A stretch of 64,000 nucleotides of DNA. Source: Endomychus coccineus. Its lineage: Eukaryota > Arthropoda > Insecta > Coleoptera > Endomychidae. The position numbers and the translations under genes are program-made. The notes under the pieces were generated by a model. It saw nothing but the letters and a program-made list of their open reading frames with translations. It was not told the origin of the DNA and did no database searches. Positions 31,851-43,189 of the stretch are shown piece after piece (the stretch's first letter is position 1; the number at the start of each line of letters is the position of its first letter). Where the stretch lies: assembly GCA_958510875.1 (NCBI GenBank), contig OY294068.1:29058297-29122296 (forward strand), read 5' to 3'.

Positions 31851-32175
31851 TGTTACGAGGATGTCTTTTAAACACGCACAAACACGTTTTAAGGAGTTAC
31901 GCACTAGTTTATTTCACAATAGACAGTTTCGCTTTTTCCCTAGGCGGACTGACTCGCGGTCTTACCGCTAGCCTTTTTATACCCCAATTTCTGCCATCTA
32001 GAAGTGAGTGAAATACACCAGAATTTTCTGGAAACAACGAGATTATTCGCTAATGTTCAATTGTTACTGCGCTTTCGAAACAACTATTAGAGCAATCTGT
32101 TAGCGGTAAAGGGTACTACCACTACCTATTTCCGCGTGTGACCACCAGGTGTCGTCAAATTTCGCGGTCGTGACA
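31851..32175 (-). mobile_element. solo LTR of an LTR retrotransposon
   Basis: 325 bp with TG...CA ends: minus strand starts TGTCACGACCGCG and ends CCTCGTAACA. On the minus strand a clear core promoter, GGGGTATAAAAAGGCTAGC, lies near 31968-31986. Flanking 4-mers are ATAC and ATAA, only 3 of 4 alike. No internal retroviral-type sequence adjoins it. Confidence 0.7.
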
Positions 32176-32179
32176 ATAA

Positions 32180-33178
32180 AGTACAGTTAGTACACAGTGG
32201 TAATTGAACTAGCGAATTTAGCAAGCGTATGCTCGCTCTGGGCGTGTACTCGGCAACTAGTCTAGAAATTATAGATAATGGCAGGAAAATTAAAACGGTT
32301 TTGGCCCTTGGAACTTACTAGACACTAGAGTAAACAGTATGGCCCTAAGGCTGGAAAGTTTGGAGACCGCTGGTGTTGGAGATCAGTGTAATCGAACCAA
32401 AATAAATAGTGCACACTGAATTTTATTTACAAATTGCTCCCAAACAATCATATTGAGTTACTATGGAATCTCTTTTTCTGGCGATATGGAAATATTATGA
32501 TGAGGAGATAATGACGTTAATTGGATCCGAAAGTTCAGTACAGTAGTTTTGTTTGCCCCAATTCAACCACGTCTTTTGTACTGGAATTTAACTCTACGTA
32601 TTTTACAGGAAATTTTCGCGGTAAACGATAAAACATTGCTGGAAATGAGCTATAAAGTGCAATGTGTTTACACAGGACGAATATTTGAAAGGTCTCTCTC
32701 TAGCTCTATTTAAAAGGAATTTTGATTATAATTATTACTTCGGAAAGCTTATACTATCCTCCTGACATTAATTGAAATATGATCATCTAAATGTGAAACT
32801 CCGCTCAATAAGAAGAAGCATAATTGGCAGGAGACCATTAAATATCATGTTTCTCTTAATTGAGGGAATTCCATAATGAACATTTACTGCTACTGACATT
32901 TGTTTACTATGTCACGTTGTTCTTCTTTTGAAGTTTCTTGTTTGCTAATAAGTCATGTAATACTAACAAATAACTAAACTATACAATACGGTTGGAATAC
33001 CACTTTCTCATTTAAAGATAGAAGTTTTTAAAACGAAAATGTTATTCCATCTGTTTAAAACAATCAGGCGACAATATCACTATGACAACGGCAAAATTTT
33101 TCAGACATTTTTATTACCCATAACCACACACCTGGAAATTAATGAGTGGAATTTTCCCTGGTACGACAGTAAGTAAGT
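32180..33178. other. no recognisable feature
   Basis: Spacer DNA between the solo LTR and the next transposon. No coding signal seen. Confidence 0.4.
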
Positions 33179-33179
33179 T

Positions 33180-34592
33180 TATGTACCGTGATATCAAGAA
33201 TTATCTTGGTCAAGGGTGGTTGTGGAATCTAAAACGTGTGTCTTACTTTACGTTTGAAATAATTATGTCACTGTCTTACTGACATCATCAATAACCTACA
33301 AATTTCATACCTATTTATTTCAGTTGTAAAACAATAATGATCTACAAATTATGAAATAACGGTTTTAGTAAAAAGAAAAACTAAATTACAGTAATTGTTG
33401 GAAATGTCCCCCGTTTTGTTCGATGCACAAGTTGACGCGCATCCTCATGCTGTGAAAACCGTTTTGCAACATTTCTGGCGTTATGGTTGCACATTGCTGA
33501 ACTATTCTTTGTTGAAGTTCTTGCAAATTATTTACCGGAGTTGAGAAAATCTTGTTTTTTAAGTAAGGAAATATAAAATAGTCCATAATTGTCAAACAAG
33601 GTGATCTCGGAGGAAACTCAACTTCTGTATGCAAACTTATCAGCCGGTCATCAAAAAACTCGCGGACAAAAGCAACATTTTCTCGTGTAGTATGTGCTGT
33701 TGCACCGTCATGCTGGAAATAACCGTACCGTAGTTCATCATCGTTTAACTGTTGCACAAATTCAGCCAAAAAGCTGTGTCTGTACCTTTCTGCGTTGACG
33801 GTGAAATCGAAAAAAATTGGCCCAATTGTTCTTCTGCGTGAAACTGCCATCCAAACACCGATTTTTTGAGCATGTAGTGGCGATTCCGTAAAAACATGAG
33901 GGCTATCATTGCTCCACATTCGCATATTTTGAGAATTGATGTATCCCGAAAGGTGGAACCACGCTTCGTCAGAAAAAAAAGTTTAGTCCAGAAGATCGCC
34001 ATTCATTAAATTATTGACAAACCAATGACAGTAAGCAAGGCGTCTGGGGTGGTCTGCAGGCAGAAGAGCTTGCATCTTATATGGATGCATGTTCAAGTCT
34101 TTCTTTAAAATCTTCTGACATGTTCCATAAGAAAATCCAATTTCCTGAGAAAGACGTTTCAAAGGTTTTGCAGGCTCCTCTTCCATACGTTGACGAACGT
34201 CATTGTCAACTTCTTCTGTACGAACTCTTGGTCTACCAGCACCTTTTTTATGAGTCACACAACCAGTTTCGCGAAACACTTCAACACAATTTGTAAATTG
34301 CCTGGTAATATTGCCACGTTTGGGAAGTGCTCTCGAAAATTGTCCAAACACAAACGTTGACTGTATTGCCAATTTCCATTATCTAGCGCACCCGTTCGGA
34401 AATAGGCTTCATTCATGAAAATTTTGTGCTGTGTGGTAAGAGGCATGATTCAAAAACTGGATTAGAAAATTTCAGCACAATGACTTAACAGATTCTGACA
34501 CAACAAAACATATTCAAAAATTTGAAGTAAGACACACGTTTTACATTCCACAACCACCCTTGACCAAGATAATTTTTGATATCCCGGTACAT
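33180..34592 (-). mobile_element. mariner-like transposon with about 70-bp TIRs
   Basis: The left end from ATGTACCGTGATATCAAG (33181) and the inverted right end ending at 34592 match over about 70 bp with few differences (shared blocks ATCTTGGTCAAGGGTGG and GTGTGTCTTACTT). The single gene inside is on the minus strand. The TIR similarity suggests a fairly young insertion. Confidence 0.9.
33386..34446 (-). pseudogene. mariner-like transposase with two lesions
   Basis: The start at 34446 (MPLTTQHKIFMNEAYFRTG) gives a helix-turn-helix N-terminus. A frameshift near 34340 moves to the frame carrying FRETGCVTHKKGAGRPRVR and the region LSQEIGFSYGTCQKIL. A stop at about 33986 precedes FFSDEAWFHL (first Asp). 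The last frame contains the YFQHDGATAHT (second Asp) and PRSPCLTIMDYFIFPYLKNK (third Asp) motifs and ends GGHFQQLL at 33386. Apart from these two breaks it is intact, so it is one of the best-preserved transposases in the window. Confidence 0.9.
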
Positions 34593-34674
34593 TATGCATT
34601 TTACAATTTGACAGTTAGATTAATACTATTGATAAGAAATAATTACCCTCATCCACTAAAAATACCTATTAAAG

Positions 34675-34716
34675 TACTGAGGACCTTTCGGCTACCAAGT
34701 AGCCATCATCAGAGTA
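34675..34716 (-). ncRNA. hammerhead ribozyme motif (Penelope family 2)
   Basis: On the minus strand: TACT, core CTGATGA, a 6-bp helix II GGCTAC/GTAGCC with loop TTG, core GAAA, a minimal stem III AGG-T-CCT with cleavage after the following C, then AGTA pairing with TACT. All core positions are kept. It sits at the end of a Penelope-like fragment. Confidence 0.8.
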
Positions 34717-35145
34717 AACTAAATTATTAATCAAAATGTGCCTGTTTAAATACTATTTGGGGATAATAATGTAAACAAGTGTTACCTTCAGCTGGGGATA
34801 AATCGGAATTTAATAAATTGCTTTTTCGTTTATACATTTCCATCCCCTTCTAAATTACCTAGATATTTGTCTGTACTGACTGTGATGAACTTTCTTGAGA
34901 AATGGTGTGACCATTATCAAATTCGTTCGGCTACCGCTGATTTTTCACCATTATTTTTCTTTATATGGGCAAAATGTTCCTTTAATTTGACCCACATAAC
35001 ATTTTAAACACGACTCACAATTGTTTTTATAAATTCCGAATTTGTCGAAATTCGAAACTTTATCAAAGGTGTTGCCTAAATGGTGTTTTAGCTTGTTCTT
35101 ACATCTATAAACTGGTTGTATTGCAAATTTAGAAAACAAACTGAG
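34675..35145 (-). pseudogene. Penelope-like element 3' end (GIY-YIG part), family 2
   Basis: The minus strand from 35139 reads NKLKHHLGNTFDKVSNFDK and then CESCLKCYVGQ, the start of the GIY-YIG nuclease. It continues past a stop into degraded sequence matching the better copy at 42084-42280. The RT is missing, so this is a truncated copy. It ends in the hammerhead-bearing segment. Confidence 0.8.
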
Positions 35146-35149
35146 GAAT

Positions 35150-35714
35150 GATGAGTGAAACTTTTGAATTTTATTGAAGTATTTGAAGTTAATGGCTCTA
35201 ATTTGGTTAATTGGCTACGTTCCAAGTTTTTATTTGTTTAGAAATTAAAATATTGATCAAATAATTTTGCTGGCTCAAAGGAATATTCAATAATCTATGA
35301 ACTATGAAGTGTATAAGGGAATCTGGTGTATTAGTGGAAATTACATAATTCAACTTTTTTATTAATGTCCCATTTGTTAATGATATAACGATAAAATTGT
35401 TTAATAATTTGTATTGTGTCGATAAAAGTAAATTTTCTTTTTTTGGACAGCCTGTATTTCAGAACACTGAAAATCAGTACAGGTGAGTTTAACGATATCC
35501 TAAATAAGAATCCGTCATCTGTTTTTCTCTAAAAAAAATCCCTAATAATACTTTCTGAAATTTAAGCTAATAAAAGTGGTCTTAGGTGCCCATAATTATA
35601 GCCCAAAACTAGAGTTATTCACTAGTTTAATGCACATTTTGAATACCAACCTAACAAAAAAAGTTTATCAAAATCCGGCAAAAAATACAAAAGTTACAAG
35701 GGTGGTAAATCCTT
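35150..35714. other. no recognisable gene
   Basis: AT-rich. It contains a GGACAGCCTGTAT end-like sequence near 35450 and ACACACTGTATAT near 35721, reminiscent of transposon ends, but I cannot pair them. Confidence 0.35.
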
Positions 35715-35717
35715 AAC

Positions 35718-36420
35718 GTGGACACACTGTATATTCGAACAGTCAGTCGGTGGGCTCAGGGAGCTCTCAAATCACCCAGAGTCACATCAAGGCTTATCAA
35801 AGGATGTAGAGATGCACTAGCTGAACTAGCCAGGAGAAATAAAGTTCAACTCATCTGGGTCCCTGAACATAGTGGAGTTGAAGGAAACGAAATGGCCGAC
35901 TCCTGTCGGGCCGGAGCCAATGGTCGGTTTATCGAATTGCGTGAGGGGTCTCGCCCTTCTGGGCTAACTGAATAAAGAGTGGTCTGAACTGTGGCGAGAA
36001 TCACCAAACATGAGGCAGGCCAAGCTTTTCATCAAAGAGCCTATGCCTAGGCTCTCAAAGAAACTCCTTTCATTGAATAAAAGGGACATCAGAGAAATGA
36101 CTGGAATCCTAACCGGTCACCTTTACACTATGGGCATCACAGATGACCCTATATCTAGGAAATGCAGAGAGGTGAAAGAAACTGCCTCTCACATCCTGTT
36201 AGAATGACGAGCATTAGCATCCCTCAAACACCGACACTTTGGAAAAACAAAACTGCTCTCAAAGAACAACAGCACTGGCAATATTCTGGGTTTCTGGCGG
36301 GCCACAAACCTGCTAGAATAGAATAGTCTTCTCACCACGGGGCGCACAATGGGCCCAGCTAAGTGGCCTAAGTTCATTTGGGGCTACACCCCCTCCCCTC
36401 AAGTGATGATGATGATGATG
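35718..36420 (+). pseudogene. LINE (R1/LOA/Jockey-like) RNase H domain and 3' tail
   Basis: The plus strand reads ALKSPRVTSRLIKGCRDALA, VQLIWVPEHSGVEGNEMAD (RNase H motif with His and Asp), then EMTGILTGHLYTMGITDD and a Cys/His end, followed by GPAKWPKFIWGYTPSP. Several stops and frameshifts occur (35973, 36205 and others). The element ends in a (GAT)n tail at 36408-36420. A second copy of the same family, with the same tail, is at 56938-57775. Confidence 0.85.
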
Positions 36421-38105
36421 AGATTCAGTGTATTCAAACTTTTGTACCCAGCAATTAATTGCGTAAATAGATAGGCCAAGCAATAGGGGTTTAATCGTGA
36501 CATTAATACTACCCGAAAACCGACTGTGCCATTATGTTCAGGTAAGTGGAGACATTAATTGTATCATGTTTTCGACTCTCAAATGTGGTCACCCTATTTA
36601 TTATAAACATTTTAAACAAAAAAAAGGCACTTTCTTTAATTTTTTGTTAATAACTCAACAAATAATGATGTAATCGAAATGGTATGAATAGACAAAATGT
36701 AGGTAATTGAATTACGAACAAAACAAGCTTTCGAGCGACTAGATCGGATTATTAGAAGCCGAGAAAACTACGGAAAGCGGGAAATCCGACGTTTTTTTAA
36801 AAATTCATATCTCCGTTGTTTATTATTTTGTAGAATCGAATCTTTGCAAGAATATTCTAGTATTTATGCACTTCACTGTGCAAAAAACTGTTGCTGTGAA
36901 TCAATTAGTTTGGGTGTAATTGTAATTCAAAGTTTTTTAAGCGATATTTTGCAAAATCGCTGGATGCGTCTGAGATAATCCGATTTTAAATTTTAAAACG
37001 GTTTAGAAAAATATAAGATCCGTACAACAAAACGTATATTCTCGTTATCAATTCAAATGATGGGAAGTGCCTTAAAAACGCTGGGAAAGTCGGTCCGAAA
37101 CGGCGGATCGCGCGGAAACGCTCGAGTAGTGGGGGGAGAGGGAGCGAAGAATATACGTAAATATATGTTTAAATAAATGTTAATAAATGTAAATACCTGT
37201 AAACATCACTTTTGTACATTCATACAACCCTTTATTCACATATCATCAAAATAAAGTTAAAACAATTTATATATGTGTGCCTCTACTTCGCTCCCTCTCC
37301 CCCACTACTCGAGCGTTTCCGCGCGATCCGCTGTTTCGAACCGACTTTCCCAGCGTTTTTAAGGCACTTCCCATTATTTGAATTGATAACGAGAATATAC
37401 GTTTTGTTGTACGGATCTTATATTTTTCAAAACCGTTTTAAAATTTAAAATCCGATTATCTCAGACGCATCCAGCGATTTTGCAAAATATCGCTTAAAAA
37501 ACTTTGAATTACAATTACACCCAAACTAATTGATTCACAGTGACAGTTTTATGCACACGTGAAGTGCATAAGTACTAGAACATTTTTGCAAAGATTCGAT
37601 CCTACAAAATAATAAACAACGGAGATATGAATTTTTTTAAAAAAACGTCGAATTTTCCGCTTTTCCGTAGTTTTCTTGGCTTCTAATCATCCGATCTAGT
37701 CGCTCGAAAGCTTGTTTTGTTCGTAATTCAAATACCTACATTTTGTCTATTTATACCATTTCGATTACTTCATTATTTGTTGAGTTATTAACAAAAAACT
37801 AAAAAAAGTGCCTTTTTTTGTTTAAAATGTTTATAATAAATAGGGTGACCACATTTGAGAGTCGAAAACATGATACAATTAATGTCTCCACTTACCTGAA
37901 CATAATGGCACAGTCGGTTTTCAGGTAGTATTAATGTCAAAAAATCACTCATTTCATGCCGTATTGCTTGGACTAAGACGGTACCAGCACATGATGCGGA
38001 ATATTGAACTGATTGCGAAATAACTTTCTCATAGTTGTCGCGGAGTCATAATTTTTATAAAGCTATTCAACACAGAAAGCACGATGAACACCTGACTACT
38101 GTTCC
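36421..38105 (-). pseudogene. mariner N-terminal remnant split by a foldback element
   Basis: Sequences 36421-36465 and 37978-38105 together match, in reverse orientation, the mariner start at 56750-56937 (helix-turn-helix region around MRKLFRNQFNIPHHVLVPS). Between them lies the palindromic insertion. The LINE (GAT)n tail with the AGATTCAGT target duplicate borders the left side, as in the 56.9-kb copy. Confidence 0.8.
36466..37977. mobile_element. foldback (long inverted repeat) element
   Basis: Arms of roughly 620-650 bp (about 36510-37135 and 37285-37925) are inverted copies with a short spacer of about 150 bp. Ends read ATAGGCCAAGCAAT and ATTGCTTGGACTAAG. The equivalent site at 56881-56907 is empty, which proves that this block is an insertion. 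No gene of its own. Both arms include a GCGATATTTTGCAAAATCGC-type palindrome. Confidence 0.92.
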
Positions 38106-38109
38106 ATGT

Positions 38110-39130
38110 TTACTATAAATGTCGATGATAAACCAGACTGTGCAACATCCTGTATCTCAATTGTGAATATCAAATTACTCCGGCTCGAGCTTAATTTCCT
38201 TCATATACACCATCTAGAAACATTTTAGTATTTCAGTTAAAATCACATTCAATTCATTCTCGTAATGCTTCCAATGAAATGGAATCAGAGCGTGGGTGAA
38301 ATTGCTCTCTTTAAAATATTCATACAACTTTAACGAAATCGAATTTATGAATCAAGCCGATGGGAACTCCGTTCATTGATCTTCAAAGAGGAATCAAAAA
38401 GGCAAAGGGGTCGCATTTACTGAAATTTCCAAGGGATTATGTTCTAGCATTCATGAACGAATGAAATTCACATCTATACATATTTACAAGATTTAATTCA
38501 TCTTCGATCTTTGAAAATGAATAAATATTTCCTCGAACTGAAATTGGTTCCGTTTCTGTAAGACTGACTAAACAAATTCAATTCAAATACTTTGAAGGCA
38601 TTCAATTAATAACTTTCTGAATAGTCATATTTGAGCAAAAGAGCACTGAACGAAAGAACTAAGTGCAAGAAATGTCGTAGCTCTTCTTCGAATTATATTT
38701 GAGTGAAGTAATTCTAGGGGAATTGTGAGTGTGGGAGTTTATGTATAGGTTTCTTCAGATTGTTAAAAATTAAATGTTATGTAACATGGTTCTCTCTCTA
38801 TGAAACTCTACCTTACTTAAGGGATTTGCATTATTCCTATTCAACAATATTTATGTATCTACATTGGGGTGGTGCTTATTATTAAGAGAAAAATTATTTT
38901 TCTTTCATTTTACGAGGCACTACATAATTTGTTTATATACCTTGGAAGCAAATTCAGTATTTTTTTCATAATTTTCAAATAACTTTTAAAGGTCGCTACC
39001 AAGGTTTGAATATTAAATAAATGCTCAAAATTTCTGAATTAGCTTAGAGTTTTGTATTCATGAGTCAGGAAGTCAAGAGTGTTAAAATATTGTTATTGTT
39101 ACAAATTAGGACATATTAAAACATTAAAAT
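38110..39130. other. no recognisable feature
   Basis: AT-rich, no coding or repeat signal seen. Confidence 0.4.
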
Positions 39131-39136
39131 CATTTA

Positions 39137-40470
39137 TTATAAAGATACAAGTGTTGATTTGTTAGTGTTAGGGTATTTTTTCCTATACTCCTTCACCAAT
39201 AAAAGCAGATAATGCTTTTGTTCTTCATCGGTTGTGATTAATTTATTATAATCCTCCATTAATGCAACACCACGCTCAGCTATATCGTTCACTACTCGCA
39301 TAGAATGAACGATTTTTTTTGCAGCCACAAAATCAGCATCATCGTTCCAAGTTTCCACATCTTTATTCAAAAACTTTGATGAGATACCCAGAATTTGGAA
39401 GAATCGTAAAGAGTTGCTAGTTACGAAGTCCTCAATGATTTTTTCGTCGATGTTTATTCTTTTTGGGCAATCTTCTATGGCTTCGATTTTTAGCGCATCT
39501 ACCATTCTTTTTTCATCTTGTACTGGAAGTTCATCGTCGAAAAATGCAAAAGACACCAGTTCCTCTGACAAATACCACAAATGACCCAGTATTTTTTTTA
39601 GGGCGACAGTAGCAATTATTTGATTCATTGTTTCAAAGGCTGTAAGATCTTTCAATAATTGTGAGTCGTTTCTTGGTGCTGATCATCCGGTAGAGGCTTG
39701 AAACCAATATTTTACATATATCATCACTGTGAAAATGCTTATTTCTCTTACGGCTTTCTCTTCTTTTTTTGACAGTTTAAACTGATGTTTAAATAGGATT
39801 TCCAAACAGTACAAAGCCCTTGCCATCCATCTAGCTCGATGTAAACCAGCAGGTTTCCTAAATGAAACACCTTTTTGAGGACTCCTCTTAAGAAAATGAT
39901 TGTGAGATTCAATAATTCCCCGTAGTCATCTCGAGGTTGATGTGTTTGTAATTGTTTTTTTGCAAAAGAAATTCTGTCTGCAGCAGCGGATTCGACAAGG
40001 ATACTTGATTCGCTGTCATCAGTTATTGTTTTGTAGTCGCTTTGGTCAATTTTTCTCAAACTTTTTGAATATTTGAAAATCAGGACTACTATAGACGAAC
40101 CGAGCGATTGATACACTACATAATTTGCATTATGTAATGGCGACATGCAAGCCAAAGCATGTCTTTCTCCTTTTTCACTCTAAAAGAACACAAACTCCAT
40201 TTCTTAAACCAGTGTTTACAGCAGTTGTACCAAAACACAAAAGATTTACTTTATCGCTCAAATTTCATAAATTATTGTTTCGTAGACAGCTGACGCACGT
40301 GCTTCACTTGTTCCACGTTCCAGTTTTGGAACTAGAAGTTGATCAATCCCATATCCCGATACCAAAATTGGCAGCCGATCTACTTGTGAATCAGTTGTAG
40401 TTTCTTCTTCGCTGGTGGTGGTAGATGATAAAAGAAATGGCAAAGAAGAAAAACAGCACTTTTCTGCCAA
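39137..40470 (-). pseudogene. fragmented gene of a repetitive arthropod protein family
   Basis: Three minus-strand frames in a row, 40258-40470, 39748-40155 and 39137-39655, look like consecutive parts of one protein. The last reads KILGHLWYLSEELVSFAFFD, NSLRFFQILGISSKFL and MRVVNDIAERGVALMEDYNK. The middle contains HQPRDDYGELLNLTIIFLRG. I recall similar proteins as repeated, mobile-element-like sequences in arthropod genomes but cannot name the superfamily. No catalytic motif is clear. The breaks may be introns or frameshifts; without splice evidence I treat it as a remnant. Confidence 0.5.
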
Positions 40471-40571
40471 AGACGAGATATTTATGTTTTCACGTTCACG
40501 CAGTTACTGAAGTCGTTCTTCTTTCTCTCGGCGGGCTTCATCTCGATGCGTAGGTGCAGGAGACTAATTCA

Positions 40572-40870
40572 AGTTTTTCGCATTTTGTTGATATAATGCG
40601 TTCTTTTTTCTGCAATGAGGGAAGACTCCCTGAATTGTTTAACCAATGATTTCACTTACAGTGATCCTGATTTTAATTTTGTACCAATGATATTACTGGT
40701 AAATTTGGAAGAATGATTAAATCAATAAGCAGTAAGATAGTTTATGATTCTTTTCCTCTCTCTTGAGGCCTCTCATTGAGAATGTTTACGGTGGGGATTT
40801 CTAAACTTATCTGTCCTTTTCTAAATATATTTTCGTCTTTATTAATTATTTCAACTATAATTAAGACTAT
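40572..40870. repeat. dispersed direct repeat, copy B
   Basis: Matches 28005-28340 over about 300 bp, with internal small deletions. It is directly followed by a Penelope-like fragment at 40876. Confidence 0.75.
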
Positions 40871-40957
40871 ATTTTAAAACACCGTTTAGGCAACACCTTT
40901 GATAAAGTTTCCGATTTTGACAAAAATCAATTGTGATTCGTGTTCAAAATGCTATGT

Positions 40958-42079
40958 TGTAAGAGTACAAATTGCTCTCACTTGAGGATAAACTAAAAGC
41001 TCTATTTTATCACTTGGTTGCCGACAGCTACAGTGAAGACGGTCGTGAGTTATATTTTAGGTATTAAAAATTCGGGCGCCAGAGTATTTTTAACCAACCA
41101 ATAAATTATGTATGTAACTAGGGGATACAAATACTCAAGTCCCCAGGTTAAATTACCCTGAAAGTATAAAAAATAAAAGACCTGTACCCAGAATGATTGA
41201 AATTTACTAGTAATTGAAATACTAATGTTGATACAGTTTAAGACAGAACTTAATATTAATGAGATATGAAGTGAATGAATTGAAAATATGGATGAAGGTA
41301 ATTGTTTAAATCATTAAATCAAAGTGAACAGTTGAATTTACACAATATACAAATCCTCAATGATTATTTCAAATGTTACATAAACCCAAAATCGGATAGC
41401 CTGACCTGGTGAGTGCTAGATAAGATGTTGTACTTGCTCGGTTATGGATTAATACTTCCTACTTGATGTAGGGGTCTCCTGCCACAGTTGTAATACAGTT
41501 TTCACGATTGTACATCACAAGTAAATCAGCAACTTCTAAAGTAACTTTTCCACAGCAGATTCTAGCCAACCTCAATACACTTGTTGAATTTTCCACAACA
41601 TAAACAGAAAAAAGGAACCCTCTATCACGATAGGGTTTTCCTTCCAATAAAACAAACTTTACCTCCGTCCACAACCAGTCACGTTGAAACTAAGTTTTAA
41701 TCCCCTAAGGTGCACTAATTACTAAAATAATTCCAATTATTCCATTCCAAATTGGTAATTGATGCCTTTGCTTTTAACGGAAGAATATTCCCAGAATTTG
41801 GTTCCAAACATAAGCTTGGTATCACCTCCCTGTTGAAATAACCTAGCAACACGATTTTCGGCTTGAACGATAGACCAGAAGTAAACGCCTTTTTCTCTCT
41901 CTTTCCGGCGTTTAGATGTCTCACAGAACAACCTCGAAATAGAAACGGTAACTACGGATCTGACACCGAACAACCATGACTCTTAGAATATACGGTCTAG
42001 CATAGCTGACGTCACAGGAGTTAACCGATTGTACTACAGCGGCCATTTCAAAGCCGTTAGGTTGAATTTACACATTACA
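40958..42079 (-). mobile_element. solo LTR, 1122 bp, with 4-bp TSD
   Basis: Begins TGTAAGAG (40958) and ends ATTACA (42079), flanked on both sides by ATGT (40954-40957 and 42080-42083). Terminal TGTAA/TTACA is the inverted form expected for LTR ends. It interrupts a Penelope-like frame precisely. A GCGCCAG block near 41078 resembles a tRNA-Lys 3' end, but no second LTR is found. Open frames at 41459-41674 and 41715-41973 (minus) show no retroviral motif. The orientation (minus) is a guess from a promoter-like 3' portion. Confidence 0.85.
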
Positions 42080-42403
42080 ATGTGAGTCAAAGTACAAGGA
42101 ACATTTTAACTCATTATAAGGAATATTTTGCTCATATAAAGAAAAATAATGGTGAAAAATCAACGGTAGCCGAACATATTTTGAATACAGGTCACATCAT
42201 TTTTCAAGAAAGTTTATCACTTTTAAAACACAGTACTGACAAATATCTAAGTAATTTAGAAGGGATGGAAATGTAAAATCGAAAAGCTATTTATTAAATT
42301 CCGATTTATCTCCAGATTTATCTCCAGTTGAGGGTAACCCATTGTTTACATTATTATCCCCAAATAGTATTTAAACAGGCACATTTTGATTTATAATTTA
42401 GTT

Positions 42404-42445
42404 CACTCTGATGATGGCTACTTGTTAGCAGAAAGGTCCTCAGTA
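42404..42445 (+). ncRNA. hammerhead ribozyme motif (family 2), partly decayed
   Basis: CTGATGA (42408-42414) and GAAA core with the AGGTCCT stem III are present. Helix II (GGCTAC with TTAGCA) has lost its last pair, and stem I has a mismatch. Confidence 0.65.
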
Positions 42446-42511
42446 CTTCAATAGTATTTTTAGTGGATAAGGGCGATTATTATTATTATCATAACACTAT
42501 TGATAAGGATT

Positions 42512-43187
42512 GGGTGACACTTTTTCCACTGGTATATTTTTCCACTAGTTTTTTTTTCCAATAACCTTTTTCCTCTAGTATTGATTTTCCACCAATTCGA
42601 AAATAGTATAATTGAAATGATTTGAACAAGTATCATAGCAACGACAGTTTGATACGTTGACCTAACACATTGATCTGACAGTTATCCCCCCTCCCTGTTG
42701 AACATGTACGAGCCCGTGTTACAAAATCTGTCGAGGACCAACAATGTGTCGGAAGGTTGGCACAACAGATTCCAGGTGGTTGTGGGAAAAACCACCCTAG
42801 TCTTTACGCCTTCCTCCTCGAGCTACAGAAAGAACAAGGAGACACCGAGGCCATGATCCGCGAGCTGGATTTAGGCCACAAAATTAAAAAAACTACACAG
42901 CAGTCCAGAGTGAAAAACGAAGAGCGAATAAACAATTTAGTTCGCCAATATGAAGATAGGAAAAGTGGAGGCGAAGTTTTGGAATATTTAAAAGCTGTTG
43001 GTCACCATATACAATTTTGATATCCTGTTTGATATCCATTTATAAAACTATTAAATGTATTAAAAAATAAACTGGAGGAAAAAATAAACTGGTGGAAAAA
43101 TTTATTAGTGGAAAAATATATTAGTGGAAAAAGCGGAGTGGAAAAAGCAGAGTGGAAAAAATGGACTGGAAAAAATGGGTCCCACCC
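42512..43187 (+). mobile_element. Mutator-like (MULE) remnant with (T/A-rich) TIRs
   Basis: The left end GGGTGACACTTTTTCCACTGG... and the right end ...CCAGTCC/GGGTCCCACCC are inverted, imperfect and built of repeated TTTTTCCACT words. The inside (42720-43017) encodes the C-terminal piece of a MULE transposase. At 676 bp most of the gene is missing. No clear 9-bp target duplication could be found. It is inserted in the Penelope remnant. Confidence 0.75.
42740..43020 (+). pseudogene. MULE transposase C-terminal fragment
   Basis: The frame from 42757 reads GKNHPSLYAFLLELQKEQGD, followed by ELDLGHKIKKTTQQ and a charged tail to the stop at 43018. The preceding bases, in another frame, fit the NN-x-GWH type lead-in of MULE proteins. 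The DDE core is absent. Confidence 0.7.
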
Positions 43188-43189
43188 TT

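Larger units (their letters stand above)
40876..42480 (+). pseudogene. Penelope-like 3' end (family 2), split by a solo LTR
   Basis: 40876-40957 encodes the linker before the nuclease. 42084-42276 encodes STRNILTHYKEYFAHIKKNN, EKSTVAEHILNTGHIIFQES and SNLEGMEM, the GIY-YIG C-terminal part. 42280-42480 is the 3' segment with a hammerhead motif. The two halves join cleanly if the 1122-bp LTR and one copy of the 4-bp target are removed. Confidence 0.88.

Noticed and set aside
41078..41090. Primer-binding site for an LTR retrotransposon
   Set aside because: GCGCCAG resembles a tRNA-Lys end, but there is no adjacent second LTR and the block lies inside the delimited solo LTR.
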